Shown one piece after another: positions 1 through 7,739 of a DNA stretch of 64,000 bases (positions are counted from its first letter, which is position 1; every line of letters begins with the position of its first letter). Origin of the DNA: Geodermatophilus marinus. Its GTDB lineage: Bacteria; Actinomycetota; Actinomycetes; Mycobacteriales; Geodermatophilaceae. The position numbers and the translations under genes are program-made. The notes under the pieces are model-generated. The model ran no database searches. It worked only from the letters and a program-made list of their open reading frames with translations, and was not told the origin of the DNA. The stretch is from contig NZ_QVQH01000002.1 of NCBI RefSeq assembly GCF_003428645.1, forward strand, positions 248,997 through 312,996, in the 5' to 3' direction.

Positions 1-62
1 TGCGTGGAAGGGCCTCCGGCGCGCCGCGCTCGACCGGAGCGGTCACGTCGACCCACGCACGG

Positions 63-91
63 GGCGGGCCGGGAGGGTTGGCCGGCCCGCC
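63..91. terminator. GC-rich hairpin, probable terminator of a gene left of the window
   Basis: Positions 63-72 and 82-91 are perfectly complementary 10-base arms around a 9-base loop. It lies between the left edge and the first gene, with no T-run, as is usual for actinobacterial hairpin terminators. Its role as a terminator is inference. Confidence 0.4.
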
Positions 92-138
92 GCCGGGGGA
101 TGGTCCTGCCCGGACACCCCCGGGACAGGAGCGCGCGC

Positions 139-1179
139 ATGGAGCACCGGACCCTCGGCCGCAGCGGGTGCGCGGTCTCGGCCTACTGCCTGGGCACGAT
201 GACCTTCGGCGCCGAGACCGACGAGGCCGGCGCGCACGAGCAGCTCGACCTGTTCGTCGGGTCCGGCGGCACGCTGGTCGACACCGCGGACGTCTACTCG
301 GCCGGCGCGGCGGAGGAGATCGTCGGCCGGTGGCTGGCCGCCCGGCCGGCCGACGTCCGCGACCGGGTCGTCCTGGCCACCAAGGGCCGCATGCCCATGG
401 GGGAGGAGCCCAACGCCGTCGGCAACTCCCGCCGCCACCTGCGACGGGCGCTCGACGACTCGCTGCGCCGGCTCGGGGTCGAGCACGTCGACCTGTACCA
501 GCTGCACGCCTGGGATCCGCTCACCCCGCTCGAGGAGACCCTCCGCTTCCTCGACGACGCCGTCCGCGCCGGGAAGGTCGGCTACCCGGGGCTGTCCAAC
601 TTCACCGGCTGGCAGGTGCAGAAGGCCGTCGACCTCGCCGAGCGCGAGCACCTGGCGGTCCCGGTCACCCTGCAGCCGAGCTACAGCCTGCTCACCCGCG
701 AGACCGAGTACGAGATCGTGCCCGCCTGCCTGCACAACGGGCTCGGCCTGCTGCCGTGGGGGCCGCTCGGGGGTGGGTGGCTGTCGGGCAAGTACACCCG
801 CGACCAGCGCCCCGAGGGCGCCACCCGGCTCGGCGAGGACCCCGGGCGCGGCATGGAGGCCTACGACCGGGTCGGCGCGCGGCAGCGGACCTGGGACGTC
901 CTCGAGGCGGTGCAGGACGTGGCCGGGGCCCGCGGGGCGTCGATGGCCCAGGTCGCCCTGGCCTGGCTGGCCGCCCGCCCCGCCGTCACCTCGGTCGTCC
1001 TCGGTGCGCGGACCACCGACCAGCTGCGCGGCAACCTCGGCGCCGCCGACCTGGTGCTCACCCCGGAGGAGACCGCCCGCCTCGACGCGGTCAGCGACCC
1101 GGGCGCGGCCGACTACCCCTACGGCGAGGTCGGTGCGGAGCAGCGCAGCCGGGCCCTGCCCGTCCCCCGCCACCGGTGA
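139..1179 (+). CDS. aldo/keto reductase
   Basis: NADPH-dependent aldo/keto reductase of 346 residues, the usual length for the family and a cytosolic TIM barrel. The catalytic tetrad is visible: Asp48 and Tyr53 in VDTADVY, Lys82 in ATKGR and His123 in YQLHAWDP. The C-terminal half carries the GLLPWGPLGGGWLSGKY loop and the ASMAQVALAWL helix typical of the YajO/IolS-like AKR branch. The frame is open upstream to position 4, but ATG 139 is chosen because a purine-rich GACAGGAG sits just before it and MEHRTLGRSG is the normal family N-terminus. The natural substrate cannot be read from sequence. It stands alone, 74 bp before the DUF2252 gene on the same strand. Confidence 0.92.
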   Translation: MEHRTLGRSGCAVSAYCLGTMTFGAETDEAGAHEQLDLFVGSGGTLVDTADVYSAGAAEEIVGRWLAARPADVRDRVVLATKGRMPMGEEPNAVGNSRRHLRRALDDSLRRLGVEHVDLYQLHAWDPLTPLEETLRFLDDAVRAGKVGYPGLSNFTGWQVQKAVDLAEREHLAVPVTLQPSYSLLTRETEYEIVPACLHNGLGLLPWGPLGGGWLSGKYTRDQRPEGATRLGEDPGRGMEAYDRVGARQRTWDVLEAVQDVAGARGASMAQVALAWLAARPAVTSVVLGARTTDQLRGNLGAADLVLTPEETARLDAVSDPGAADYPYGEVGAEQRSRALPVPRHR

Positions 1180-1253
1180 CCGCCGGGCCGGGCGGGGCCT
1201 GCGACGATGCCCGGAGCGGGCGGACGGCGTCCGACGGGTGTCTGGAGCAGCGC

Positions 1254-2690
1254 ATGGCGGCGGTGGGCGGTGCAGCGGCGGGAGCGGACGGTCACGTGGT
1301 CCTCGAGGCGGCCGACGGCGGGGCCTACGCGTCGCTGCGGCGCCGCCCGACGCCCCGGGCGGAGCGGTACGCGCTGGGGCGGCGGCTGCGGCAGCAGGTG
1401 CCCCGGTCCGCGCTGGGCGACTGGACCCCTCCGGCGGACCGGGCCGACGTGGTCGACCAGGTCGTGGACTCGCACGCCGGCCGGGTGGACCGGCTGGTAC
1501 CGGTGCGCGTCGCCCGGATGGCCGCCTCCCCCTACGGGTTCCTGCGCGGCACCGCGGTGGTCATGGCCGCGGACCTCGCCGCCCTCCCGGCCACCGGCAT
1601 CCGGCCCGTCGTCTGCGGTGACGCGCACCTGGGCAACTTCGGGTTCTACGCCTCCCCGGAGCGGGACCTCGTCATCGACCTCAACGACTTCGACGAGGCG
1701 CACCCGGGTGGCTGGGAGTGGGACCTGCGCCGGCTGGCCGCCAGCATCTGGGTCGCCGGCCGGCAGAACTCCGCCACCGAGGACCAGTGCGGCGACGCGG
1801 TCGCGTCCATGGCCCGGCGGTACCGCGAGCACGTGCGGTGGCTGGCCGGCGAGCCCCTCTTCCTGCGGTCGTTCGAGCGGCTCGACGTCACCGGGCTGCG
1901 CACGACGGCGAGCGACCGGTCCCTGCGCTCGGCCATCGAGCGGGCCGCGCGGCGGGCCCGCCGGCGGGTCAGCGACCGGGCGCTGCCCCGGTTCACCGAG
2001 GAGTCCGAGCGGGGGCGCCGGATCGTCGAGGAGCCGCCGCTGATCACCCGGCTCGGCGCGGCGGAGGCCGACCAGGTCGGCACCGCCCTGGACGACTACC
2101 TCGGGACGCTGCGCGGCCACTGGCGCCGCCTGCTCGGCGGCTACACGCTCGTGGACGTCGCGCACAAGGTCGTCGGCGTCGGCAGCGTCGGCCTGCGCGC
2201 CTACGTGGCGCTGCTCGAGGGCAGCAGCGCGGACGACGTGCTGTTCCTGCAGCTCAAGCAGGCCCGCCGGTCGGTGCTGGCACGGCACGTGCACGGCGAG
2301 TCCGCGTGGCACGCCCACCAGGGGCAGCGGGTGGTGGAGTACCAGCAGGCGCTGCAGACCGTCAGCGACCCGCTGCTCGGCTGGACCACCGTCGCGGGCC
2401 GGCAGTTCTACGTCCGGCAGTTCCGCAACATGAAGGGCACCATCGCCGTCGACTCGCTGGACGCCCCGGCGCTGACCGACTACGCGGGGATCTGCGGCCG
2501 GCTGCTGGCCAAGGGCCACGCGCGCACCAGCGGGGCGTCGATGATCGCCGGCTACGTGGGCGGCAACGACAAGCTCGACCGGGCGCTGCGCCGGTTCGCC
2601 CGCGCCTACGCCGACCAGACCGAGCGCGACCACCAGCACCTCGTCGCCGCCGTCGCCCGCGGCCGCCTGCCCTCGGAGCCCGGCGCCTGA
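1254..2690 (+). CDS. DUF2252 family protein (kinase-fold, function unknown)
   Basis: A 478-residue DUF2252 protein. The family hallmark GDAHLGNFGFY (about residues 122-132) is followed by LNDFDEAHPGGWEWDLRR, resembling the catalytic loop and metal-binding DFD of aminoglycoside-kinase-like folds. Later family blocks are also present (LQLKQARRSVL, YVRQFRNMKG, YAGICGRLLAKGHART). No substrate is established for the family, so a phosphotransferase role is inference. ATG 1254 is preceded by GGAG at good distance; the frame runs open far upstream only because of the base composition. A second, divergent DUF2252 gene lies at 58260-59849 on the other strand. Confidence 0.85.
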   Translation: MAAVGGAAAGADGHVVLEAADGGAYASLRRRPTPRAERYALGRRLRQQVPRSALGDWTPPADRADVVDQVVDSHAGRVDRLVPVRVARMAASPYGFLRGTAVVMAADLAALPATGIRPVVCGDAHLGNFGFYASPERDLVIDLNDFDEAHPGGWEWDLRRLAASIWVAGRQNSATEDQCGDAVASMARRYREHVRWLAGEPLFLRSFERLDVTGLRTTASDRSLRSAIERAARRARRRVSDRALPRFTEESERGRRIVEEPPLITRLGAAEADQVGTALDDYLGTLRGHWRRLLGGYTLVDVAHKVVGVGSVGLRAYVALLEGSSADDVLFLQLKQARRSVLARHVHGESAWHAHQGQRVVEYQQALQTVSDPLLGWTTVAGRQFYVRQFRNMKGTIAVDSLDAPALTDYAGICGRLLAKGHARTSGASMIAGYVGGNDKLDRALRRFARAYADQTERDHQHLVAAVARGRLPSEPGA

Positions 2691-2793
2691 CCGGGCCCGC
2701 GGCCCGGCGCCCGCCGGCGGGATCGGCCGGATCGGCAGCGGAACCGTGGCCGCCCGGGTTGCCGCGGCCGCCGCGGGGGTCGATCCTCCCGGC

Positions 2794-3633
2794 ATGGCCG
2801 CAGCACGGCGCCGGTCGGGGGCCTCCGTCGAGGAGGCGCCCCAGTCGACCGCGAAGGTGGACAACGCCTACTACGAGAAGGAGCTCGCCCGCCTCCAGAT
2901 CGAGCTGGTCAAGCAGCAGGAGTACATCCGCGCGCACGGCCTGAAGGTCGTCGTCGTCTTCGAGGGCCGCGACGCCGCCGGCAAGGGCGGCGCCATCCAG
3001 CGGATCACCGAGTCGCTCAACCCCCGCTACGCCCACATCGTCGCCCTGCCCGCCCCCACCGAGCGGCAGAAGGGGCAGTGGTACTTCCAGCGCTACGTCG
3101 AGCACCTGCCCGCCCGGGGCGAGATGGTCCTGTTCGACCGCTCCTGGTACAACCGCGCCGGTGTCGAGCGGGTGATGGGCTTCTGCACCGACGAGGAGTA
3201 CGAGGACTTCCTCCGCTCGTGTCCCGAGTTCGAGCGCATGCTCGTCCGCAGCGGCATCAAGCTGATCAAGTACTGGTTCTCGGTCAGCGACACCGAGCAG
3301 GAGAAGCGCTTCCAGTCCCGCCTGAAGGACCCCACCAAGCGCTGGAAGCTCAGCCCGATGGACCTCGAGGCCCGCAACCGGTGGGTCGAGTTCTCCCGGG
3401 CGAAGGACGCCATGTTCGCCGCGACCGACATCCCCGAGGCGCCGTGGTGGGTGGTCGAGGCCGAGGTGAAGAAGCGCGCCCGGCTCAACGTGATCCACCA
3501 CCTGCTGGCCCAGGTGCCCTACCTCGACCTCACGCCCCAGGTCCCCCAGCTGCCGCCGCGCCCCCCGATCACCGACGACTACGTCCGCCCGCCCAAGGAG
3601 AGCCAGAACACCGTCCCCGACGTCGTCCCCTGA
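2794..3633 (+). CDS. ppk2: polyphosphate kinase 2 (PPK2 family)
   Basis: Polyphosphate kinase 2 transfers phosphate between polyphosphate and nucleoside di- or monophosphates. The Walker A motif GRDAAGKGG (about residues 56-66) and Walker B/lid region LFDRSWYNRAG (about 113) are intact, as is the RWKLSPMDLEARNRW block. At 279 residues with a single domain it fits class I-type PPK2. ATG 2794 was chosen over an in-frame GTG at 2746 because the extra residues are low-complexity Ala and the family starts near here. It converges with the hydrolase gene on the minus strand, 18 bp away. Whether ADP or GDP is preferred cannot be told. Confidence 0.93.
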   Translation: MAAARRRSGASVEEAPQSTAKVDNAYYEKELARLQIELVKQQEYIRAHGLKVVVVFEGRDAAGKGGAIQRITESLNPRYAHIVALPAPTERQKGQWYFQRYVEHLPARGEMVLFDRSWYNRAGVERVMGFCTDEEYEDFLRSCPEFERMLVRSGIKLIKYWFSVSDTEQEKRFQSRLKDPTKRWKLSPMDLEARNRWVEFSRAKDAMFAATDIPEAPWWVVEAEVKKRARLNVIHHLLAQVPYLDLTPQVPQLPPRPPITDDYVRPPKESQNTVPDVVP

Positions 3634-3651
3634 CCCGGCGCGGCGGGCGGG

Positions 3652-4275
3652 TCAGCCCACCCGGAGCCGGTCGAGCACCCGGTCGCGCACCGCGGCCGCG
3701 GCCACCGCGTCGTACCCGGTGGACCCCTCCTCGGCGAACCAGTGCCCGCAGCCGGGGTAGCGGTGCACGACGACCTCGGCCCCGGCGGCCCGGAAGCCCG
3801 CCTCGACCGGGGTCAGCTCGTCCTCGGGGAACCACGGGTCGTCGGGGACGACGTGCAGCTCGACGTGGCGGGTGCCGACGTCGGGGCCCGTCGGGGGCTG
3901 GCCGCCGTAGAGCAGCTCGAGCTCCGCGGGCGCCGTCGCCCCCCGCGCGGCCAGCCGGCAGGCGAGGAACGCGCCGAGCGAGAAGCCCATGGCCACCCAG
4001 GGGCGGCCGCCGGCGGCCAGCCGGTCGGCGCAGCGGTCGACCAGCGCCTGCACCTCCGGGTCCGCGATCGCGGCCTGCGCCAGCTGCTCGGCCTCGTGCA
4101 CCGCGCAGGTGCGGCGGCCGCCGAAGAGGTCGGGGACCAGCACCCGGCGGCCCACCGCCACCAGGTGCTCGGCCCAGAGCCGGACGGCGGGCGTCACGCC
4201 CCACCAGGGGTGCAGGAGCAGGACTCCCGGTGCGGCCTCAGTGCCGAGGGTCATCACCGGGTCATCGAGGGTCAC
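3652..4275 (-). CDS. dienelactone hydrolase family protein
   Basis: Alpha/beta hydrolase of the dienelactone hydrolase family, 207 residues, cytosolic. The oxyanion/N-terminal block APGVLLLHPWWGV, the nucleophile elbow GFSLGAF and the late GCGHWFAEEG histidine are visible. The nucleophile is Ser rather than the Cys of classical ClcD-type enzymes, so it may be a general esterase rather than a true dienelactone hydrolase. The GTG start at 4275 is preceded by an AGGGAGGAG ribosome site; an ATG three bases inside that site runs straight into a stop. There is no pathway context among its neighbours. Confidence 0.8.
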   Translation of the reverse strand: MTLDDPVMTLGTEAAPGVLLLHPWWGVTPAVRLWAEHLVAVGRRVLVPDLFGGRRTCAVHEAEQLAQAAIADPEVQALVDRCADRLAAGGRPWVAMGFSLGAFLACRLAARGATAPAELELLYGGQPPTGPDVGTRHVELHVVPDDPWFPEDELTPVEAGFRAAGAEVVVHRYPGCGHWFAEEGSTGYDAVAAAAVRDRVLDRLRVG

Positions 4276-4343
4276 CCCCCCATTCTCCTCCCTCTCCGCG
4301 CCAGGCACCGGGGCGCCACCGGGAACCTCCGGACCGGCCGCGC

Positions 4344-5006
4344 TCAGGGGCGGTCGACGAACCGCTCGACGTCGGCCGGCCGGCCGGCGAGGACGATCTC
4401 GCAGCCGTAGCTGAGCACGGTCTCGGTGTCCGCGTGCGTCCAGCGGTCGGAGCCCTGCGGCTTCACCGACACCACGGTCACCCGGTGCCGGGCCCGCACG
4501 CCCGAGCGGCCCAGCGGCACGCCGACCAGCTCGCGCGGCGGCTTCGTCCGGGCGAACACCCACTCCTCGTCGACCTCGACCCAGTCCAGCAGCCGGCCCG
4601 ACACCAGGTGCGCGACCCGCTCGCCCATCTCGAGCCCGGGGAACACGACGTGGTGGGCGCCGATCCGCTCCAGGATGCGGGCGTGCTGGCTGGTCAGCGC
4701 CTTCACCCAGACGTCGGGCACCCCGAGCTCGGCCAGCAGCGCCGTGGTGAGGATGCTCGCCTCGAGGTCGGTGCCGATCGCGACCACCACCCGCTGGAAG
4801 TCGGCCAGCCCGATCTCGCGCAGCGCCTCGAGGTCGGTGGAGTCGGCGACCACCACCTGGCCCAGCCGGCCGGACATCCGCTGCACGATCTCCGGACGGC
4901 GGTCGACGGCGAGCACCTCGGTGCCCTCGCGGGCCAGTTCCAGGGCCAGCGCCGTGCCGAAGCGGCCCAGGCCGATGACGGCGACGGGCTCGGTGTGCCT
5001 AGCCAA
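4344..5006 (-). CDS. ktrA: TrkA/KtrA-type potassium uptake regulatory subunit (RCK)
   Basis: A 220-residue cytosolic gating subunit with an N-terminal RCK/TrkA_N nucleotide-binding Rossmann domain (VIGLGRFGTALA at about residues 10-21, acidic VLAVDRR after strand 2) and a C-terminal TrkA_C domain. It binds ATP/ADP or NAD and controls the membrane subunit encoded immediately upstream. The start is TTG at 5006, overlapping the ktrB stop by 8 bases, with GAGAGGA placed correctly in front. The overlap implies translational coupling and a fixed subunit ratio. Confidence 0.9.
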   Translation of the reverse strand: MARHTEPVAVIGLGRFGTALALELAREGTEVLAVDRRPEIVQRMSGRLGQVVVADSTDLEALREIGLADFQRVVVAIGTDLEASILTTALLAELGVPDVWVKALTSQHARILERIGAHHVVFPGLEMGERVAHLVSGRLLDWVEVDEEWVFARTKPPRELVGVPLGRSGVRARHRVTVVSVKPQGSDRWTHADTETVLSYGCEIVLAGRPADVERFVDRP

Positions 5007-6369
5007 CGATGGTCCTCTCGTCGGGGAGCTGGTGGCGCCGGGCCCGCTCGCGCAGGGCCAGCCCCGACGCCAGGGTGAGCGGGCCGATCCGGCCCACGAA
5101 CATCAGGACGACGAGCACCACCTGGGCCGACGGCGGCAGGTCGGCGGTGATGCCGGTGGACAGCCCCACGGTCGCGAACGCCGAGACCGTCTCGAACAGC
5201 ACCCGGTCGAAGGCCACGTCGGTGAGGGCCAGGAGCACGAAGGTGCCCACGGCCACCAGGGCGATGCCCAGCAGCGCGACCGCCAGGGCCTGCCGCTGGT
5301 TGCCCGCCGGGACCCGGCGACGGCCCACCTCCACGTCGGGGTCCCCCCGCACCTCCGCCCAGAGGACCGCCGCGAGCAGCCCGAAGGTGGTCACCTTGAT
5401 GCCGCCCGCCGTCCCGGCGCTGCCGCCGCCGATGAACATCAGCGCGTCGGTGAGCAGCAGCGTCTCCGGCTGCGCCGCGCCGAAGTCGACGTTGTTGAAC
5501 CCGGCGGTGCGCGCCATGACCGAGGCGGTGACGGCGGCGAGCACCGTCGCCCCCGCGCCGAGGGGGCGCAGCGTCCCCGGGTTGCCGCCCTCGGTGAGCA
5601 GGTAGCCGGCGGTGCCGACCACGAGCAGGACGGCGGTGACGAGCACGGTGATGCGGGTGAGCACCGACCAGGAGCGCGGGCGGCGCCAGGAGCGGGCCAG
5701 CTCGAAGACCACCGGGAAGCCGAGGCCGCCCACCACGACCGCCGCGCAGAGGGTGAGCGAGATCCAGGGGTCGGCGACGTAGGGGATGATGCTGGCCGCG
5801 TCCAGCCCGAAGCCGGCGTTGTTGAACGACGACACCGCGTGGAAGACCCCGTACCAGAGCGCGTCGGCCGGCGCCCGGTCGTAGCCGAGCGCGAACCGCG
5901 CGGAGAGCACGGCCGCGACCAGGGCCTCGGCCGTGAGGCTGAAGACCACCACGGTGCGCACGACGCGGCGCACGTCCGCCGCCGACAGGGACTTCGTCTC
6001 CGCCTGCGCCACCAGCCGGGCCCGCAGCCCGAGGCGCCGGGAGAGCAGCAGGGCCAACAGGCTGGCCAGCGTCATGATGCCCAGCCCGCCGACCTGGATG
6101 AGCAGCAGGACGACGACCTGGCCGGCGGCCGACCAGTAGGTGCCGGTGTCGACCGTGACCAGCCCGGTCACGCACACCGCCGAGGTGGCGGTGAACAGCG
6201 CGTCCAGCAGGCTCGCCCGCCCCGGTCCGGCCGTCGCCACCGGCAGCGACAGCAGGCCGGTGCCGACGGCGACCGCCCCGGCGAAGGCGGTGGCGATCAC
6301 CCGGCCGGGCCGGGTGAAGCCCGCCGACGGTGCGGACCGCCGGGCCCGGGCCCGGATCCCCCGGCTCAC
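4999..6369 (-). CDS. ktrB: TrkH/KtrB family potassium uptake membrane subunit
   Basis: A 456-residue ion-conducting subunit with four pore repeats. The selectivity-filter segments can be read in order: SAVCVTGL, SSFNNAGFG, TAGFNNVDFG and AFATVGLSTG. The third filter uses AGF rather than a strict VGL-type triplet, as is common in KtrB. Many hydrophobic helices flank them. The GTG start at 6369 is 79 bp past the damaged ANTAR gene on the same strand, and the gene overlaps ktrA. Na+ coupling is known for KtrB proteins, but the coupling ion here is not visible. Confidence 0.92.
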   Translation of the reverse strand: MSRGIRARARRSAPSAGFTRPGRVIATAFAGAVAVGTGLLSLPVATAGPGRASLLDALFTATSAVCVTGLVTVDTGTYWSAAGQVVVLLLIQVGGLGIMTLASLLALLLSRRLGLRARLVAQAETKSLSAADVRRVVRTVVVFSLTAEALVAAVLSARFALGYDRAPADALWYGVFHAVSSFNNAGFGLDAASIIPYVADPWISLTLCAAVVVGGLGFPVVFELARSWRRPRSWSVLTRITVLVTAVLLVVGTAGYLLTEGGNPGTLRPLGAGATVLAAVTASVMARTAGFNNVDFGAAQPETLLLTDALMFIGGGSAGTAGGIKVTTFGLLAAVLWAEVRGDPDVEVGRRRVPAGNQRQALAVALLGIALVAVGTFVLLALTDVAFDRVLFETVSAFATVGLSTGITADLPPSAQVVLVVLMFVGRIGPLTLASGLALRERARRHQLPDERTIVG

Positions 6370-6448
6370 CGCGCCCCCACCTGCACGGAGCAGAGCGTCG
6401 CAGGCGCGGTGCCGGGTGCGGCCACCGGCCTCCGGGGCGCGGGCCCGC

Positions 6449-6755
6449 TCACCGCAGCGTGCCGGTCCAGGTGACCTCCTCGGCGAGTTCCTGCAGCTCG
6501 ACGTTGCGGCTCTGGCTGGCCTGCCGCAGCAGGTCGGAGGCCGCCTGCTCGCTGATCCGGCGCGAGGCCATCAGGATGCCGATGGCCATGCCGGTGCGCC
6601 GGTTGCTGACCAGGGCCGTGCAGAGGTCACGCACCACCTCGCCGGCCTCGGGCCAGGTTGGCCTGCAGCCGGTCGACCTCGGTGCGAGCCCGTTCGACCC
6701 TGGTCCTGCGGACGACCCTACCGGGGGGCGAGCGCCGGGAGCTGGGCGGCCGCAA
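6449..6755 (-). pseudogene. ANTAR-domain RNA-binding regulator, apparently frameshifted
   Basis: The 3' part reads as a clear ANTAR domain (SNRRTGMAIGILMASRR then ASDLLRQASQ), which in intact proteins binds RNA hairpins and antiterminates transcription. The coiled-coil lead-in expected before it (RTEVDRLQANLA) is present but in another frame. The two frames join smoothly if one C is removed from the CCC run at 6650-6652 (minus strand), giving LQANLAEAGEVVRDLC. No ATG or GTG start is visible upstream in the lead-in frame; a TTG at 6755 is the only nearby candidate. Either a real frameshift mutation or a sequence error. The left boundary is firm, the start is not. Confidence 0.55.
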
Positions 6756-6831
6756 CGGCGCGGAGACCGGGCGGTCACGGGCGTCGTCCCCCCGGGCGCC
6801 CGCCGCCGCCGGCGCTCGCCCACCTGGAGCT

Positions 6832-7674
6832 CTACCGGTCGCCGGCCGCCGCCGGCTGAGGGACGGGGGCGAGGTCCAGCGGCGGCAGCCCCGGCCACCG
6901 CACGGTGCAGCGGCCCGCGGTCGCGTCCCCCGCGTGACCGGGCCAGGGGCGCGCCGGCCCCACCGGGCGTCCGGCCGGCAGCACGCTGCTGTGGGTGAGG
7001 TAGTCGAAGATCGCCAGCGGTACCGGGTCGACCCCCAGGCCGCGCAGCTCGTCGGCCACCGGGTGGTCGCCCAGCTCAAGCCGTCCGGCCCGGGCGCCCC
7101 GGCCGAGGCGCAGCTGCCCGGACATGGGCACCACCGTCTCCACCAGCTGCCCGTCGAGCTCGCTGTACATCACCGCGGATCGCCGGTCGGTCAGCACCGG
7201 GCCGCGGCCCCGGCCGGCCAGCGTCAGCACGCGGCGGCCCCCCTCGGACAGCTCGGCCCGCCGTACCCGGGGTCCCTCCGTGAAGGCCACGTCGGCGACG
7301 AACTTCGGGAACCCCCACAGCTGCCGGCCGGCGTCGCGCGCCTCGGCGGTGGTGACCGGCAGGTGCAGCACGAACAGCGACAGCGGACGGAGCACGGGGA
7401 GCACCGGAGGTGCCGGCCCGCGGGTGACGACGACGCCCACCGACACCTCCCCGTACGGGGTGAGCCAGCGCGGCGGGTCGTCGGCCGACGCCACGGCGCC
7501 GTAGCGGAAGGCGACGATCGAGAGCAGGCCGCGGCCACCGGTCCAGCGGACCGGCCGCAGCCGGTCGCTGGGCAGCAGCGCCGCCACGGCGGGGAGGGAC
7601 GCGGCGTGCACGGCGGCCAGGCAGGCCGTCCCGGCGTAGCGCAGCGGCGGTGCCGGGACGGCGGATCGCTGCAC
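6832..7674 (-). CDS. acetoacetate decarboxylase-like protein
   Basis: A protein of about 280 residues resembling the acetoacetate decarboxylase (ADC) beta-cone superfamily: SIVAFRYGAV near the N-terminus, then RQLWGFPKFVADVAF, where the family places its substrate-pocket Lys, and a C-terminal LAIFDYLTHSSVLPAG. I infer a small-molecule decarboxylase or lyase-like fold; the reaction is unknown. GTG 7674 is preferred because GGGGAG lies 7 bases upstream; ATG 7707 would add 11 residues. It is 65 bp downstream of the GGDEF-EAL gene on the same strand. Confidence 0.6.
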   Translation of the reverse strand: MQRSAVPAPPLRYAGTACLAAVHAASLPAVAALLPSDRLRPVRWTGGRGLLSIVAFRYGAVASADDPPRWLTPYGEVSVGVVVTRGPAPPVLPVLRPLSLFVLHLPVTTAEARDAGRQLWGFPKFVADVAFTEGPRVRRAELSEGGRRVLTLAGRGRGPVLTDRRSAVMYSELDGQLVETVVPMSGQLRLGRGARAGRLELGDHPVADELRGLGVDPVPLAIFDYLTHSSVLPAGRPVGPARPWPGHAGDATAGRCTVRWPGLPPLDLAPVPQPAAAGDR

Positions 7675-7739
7675 GGTGGTCTCCCCTCGCCGGCCCCCGT
7701 CCAGCATGCCCGCCGGCGGGGCCGCGGGGGAGGGGGCGG

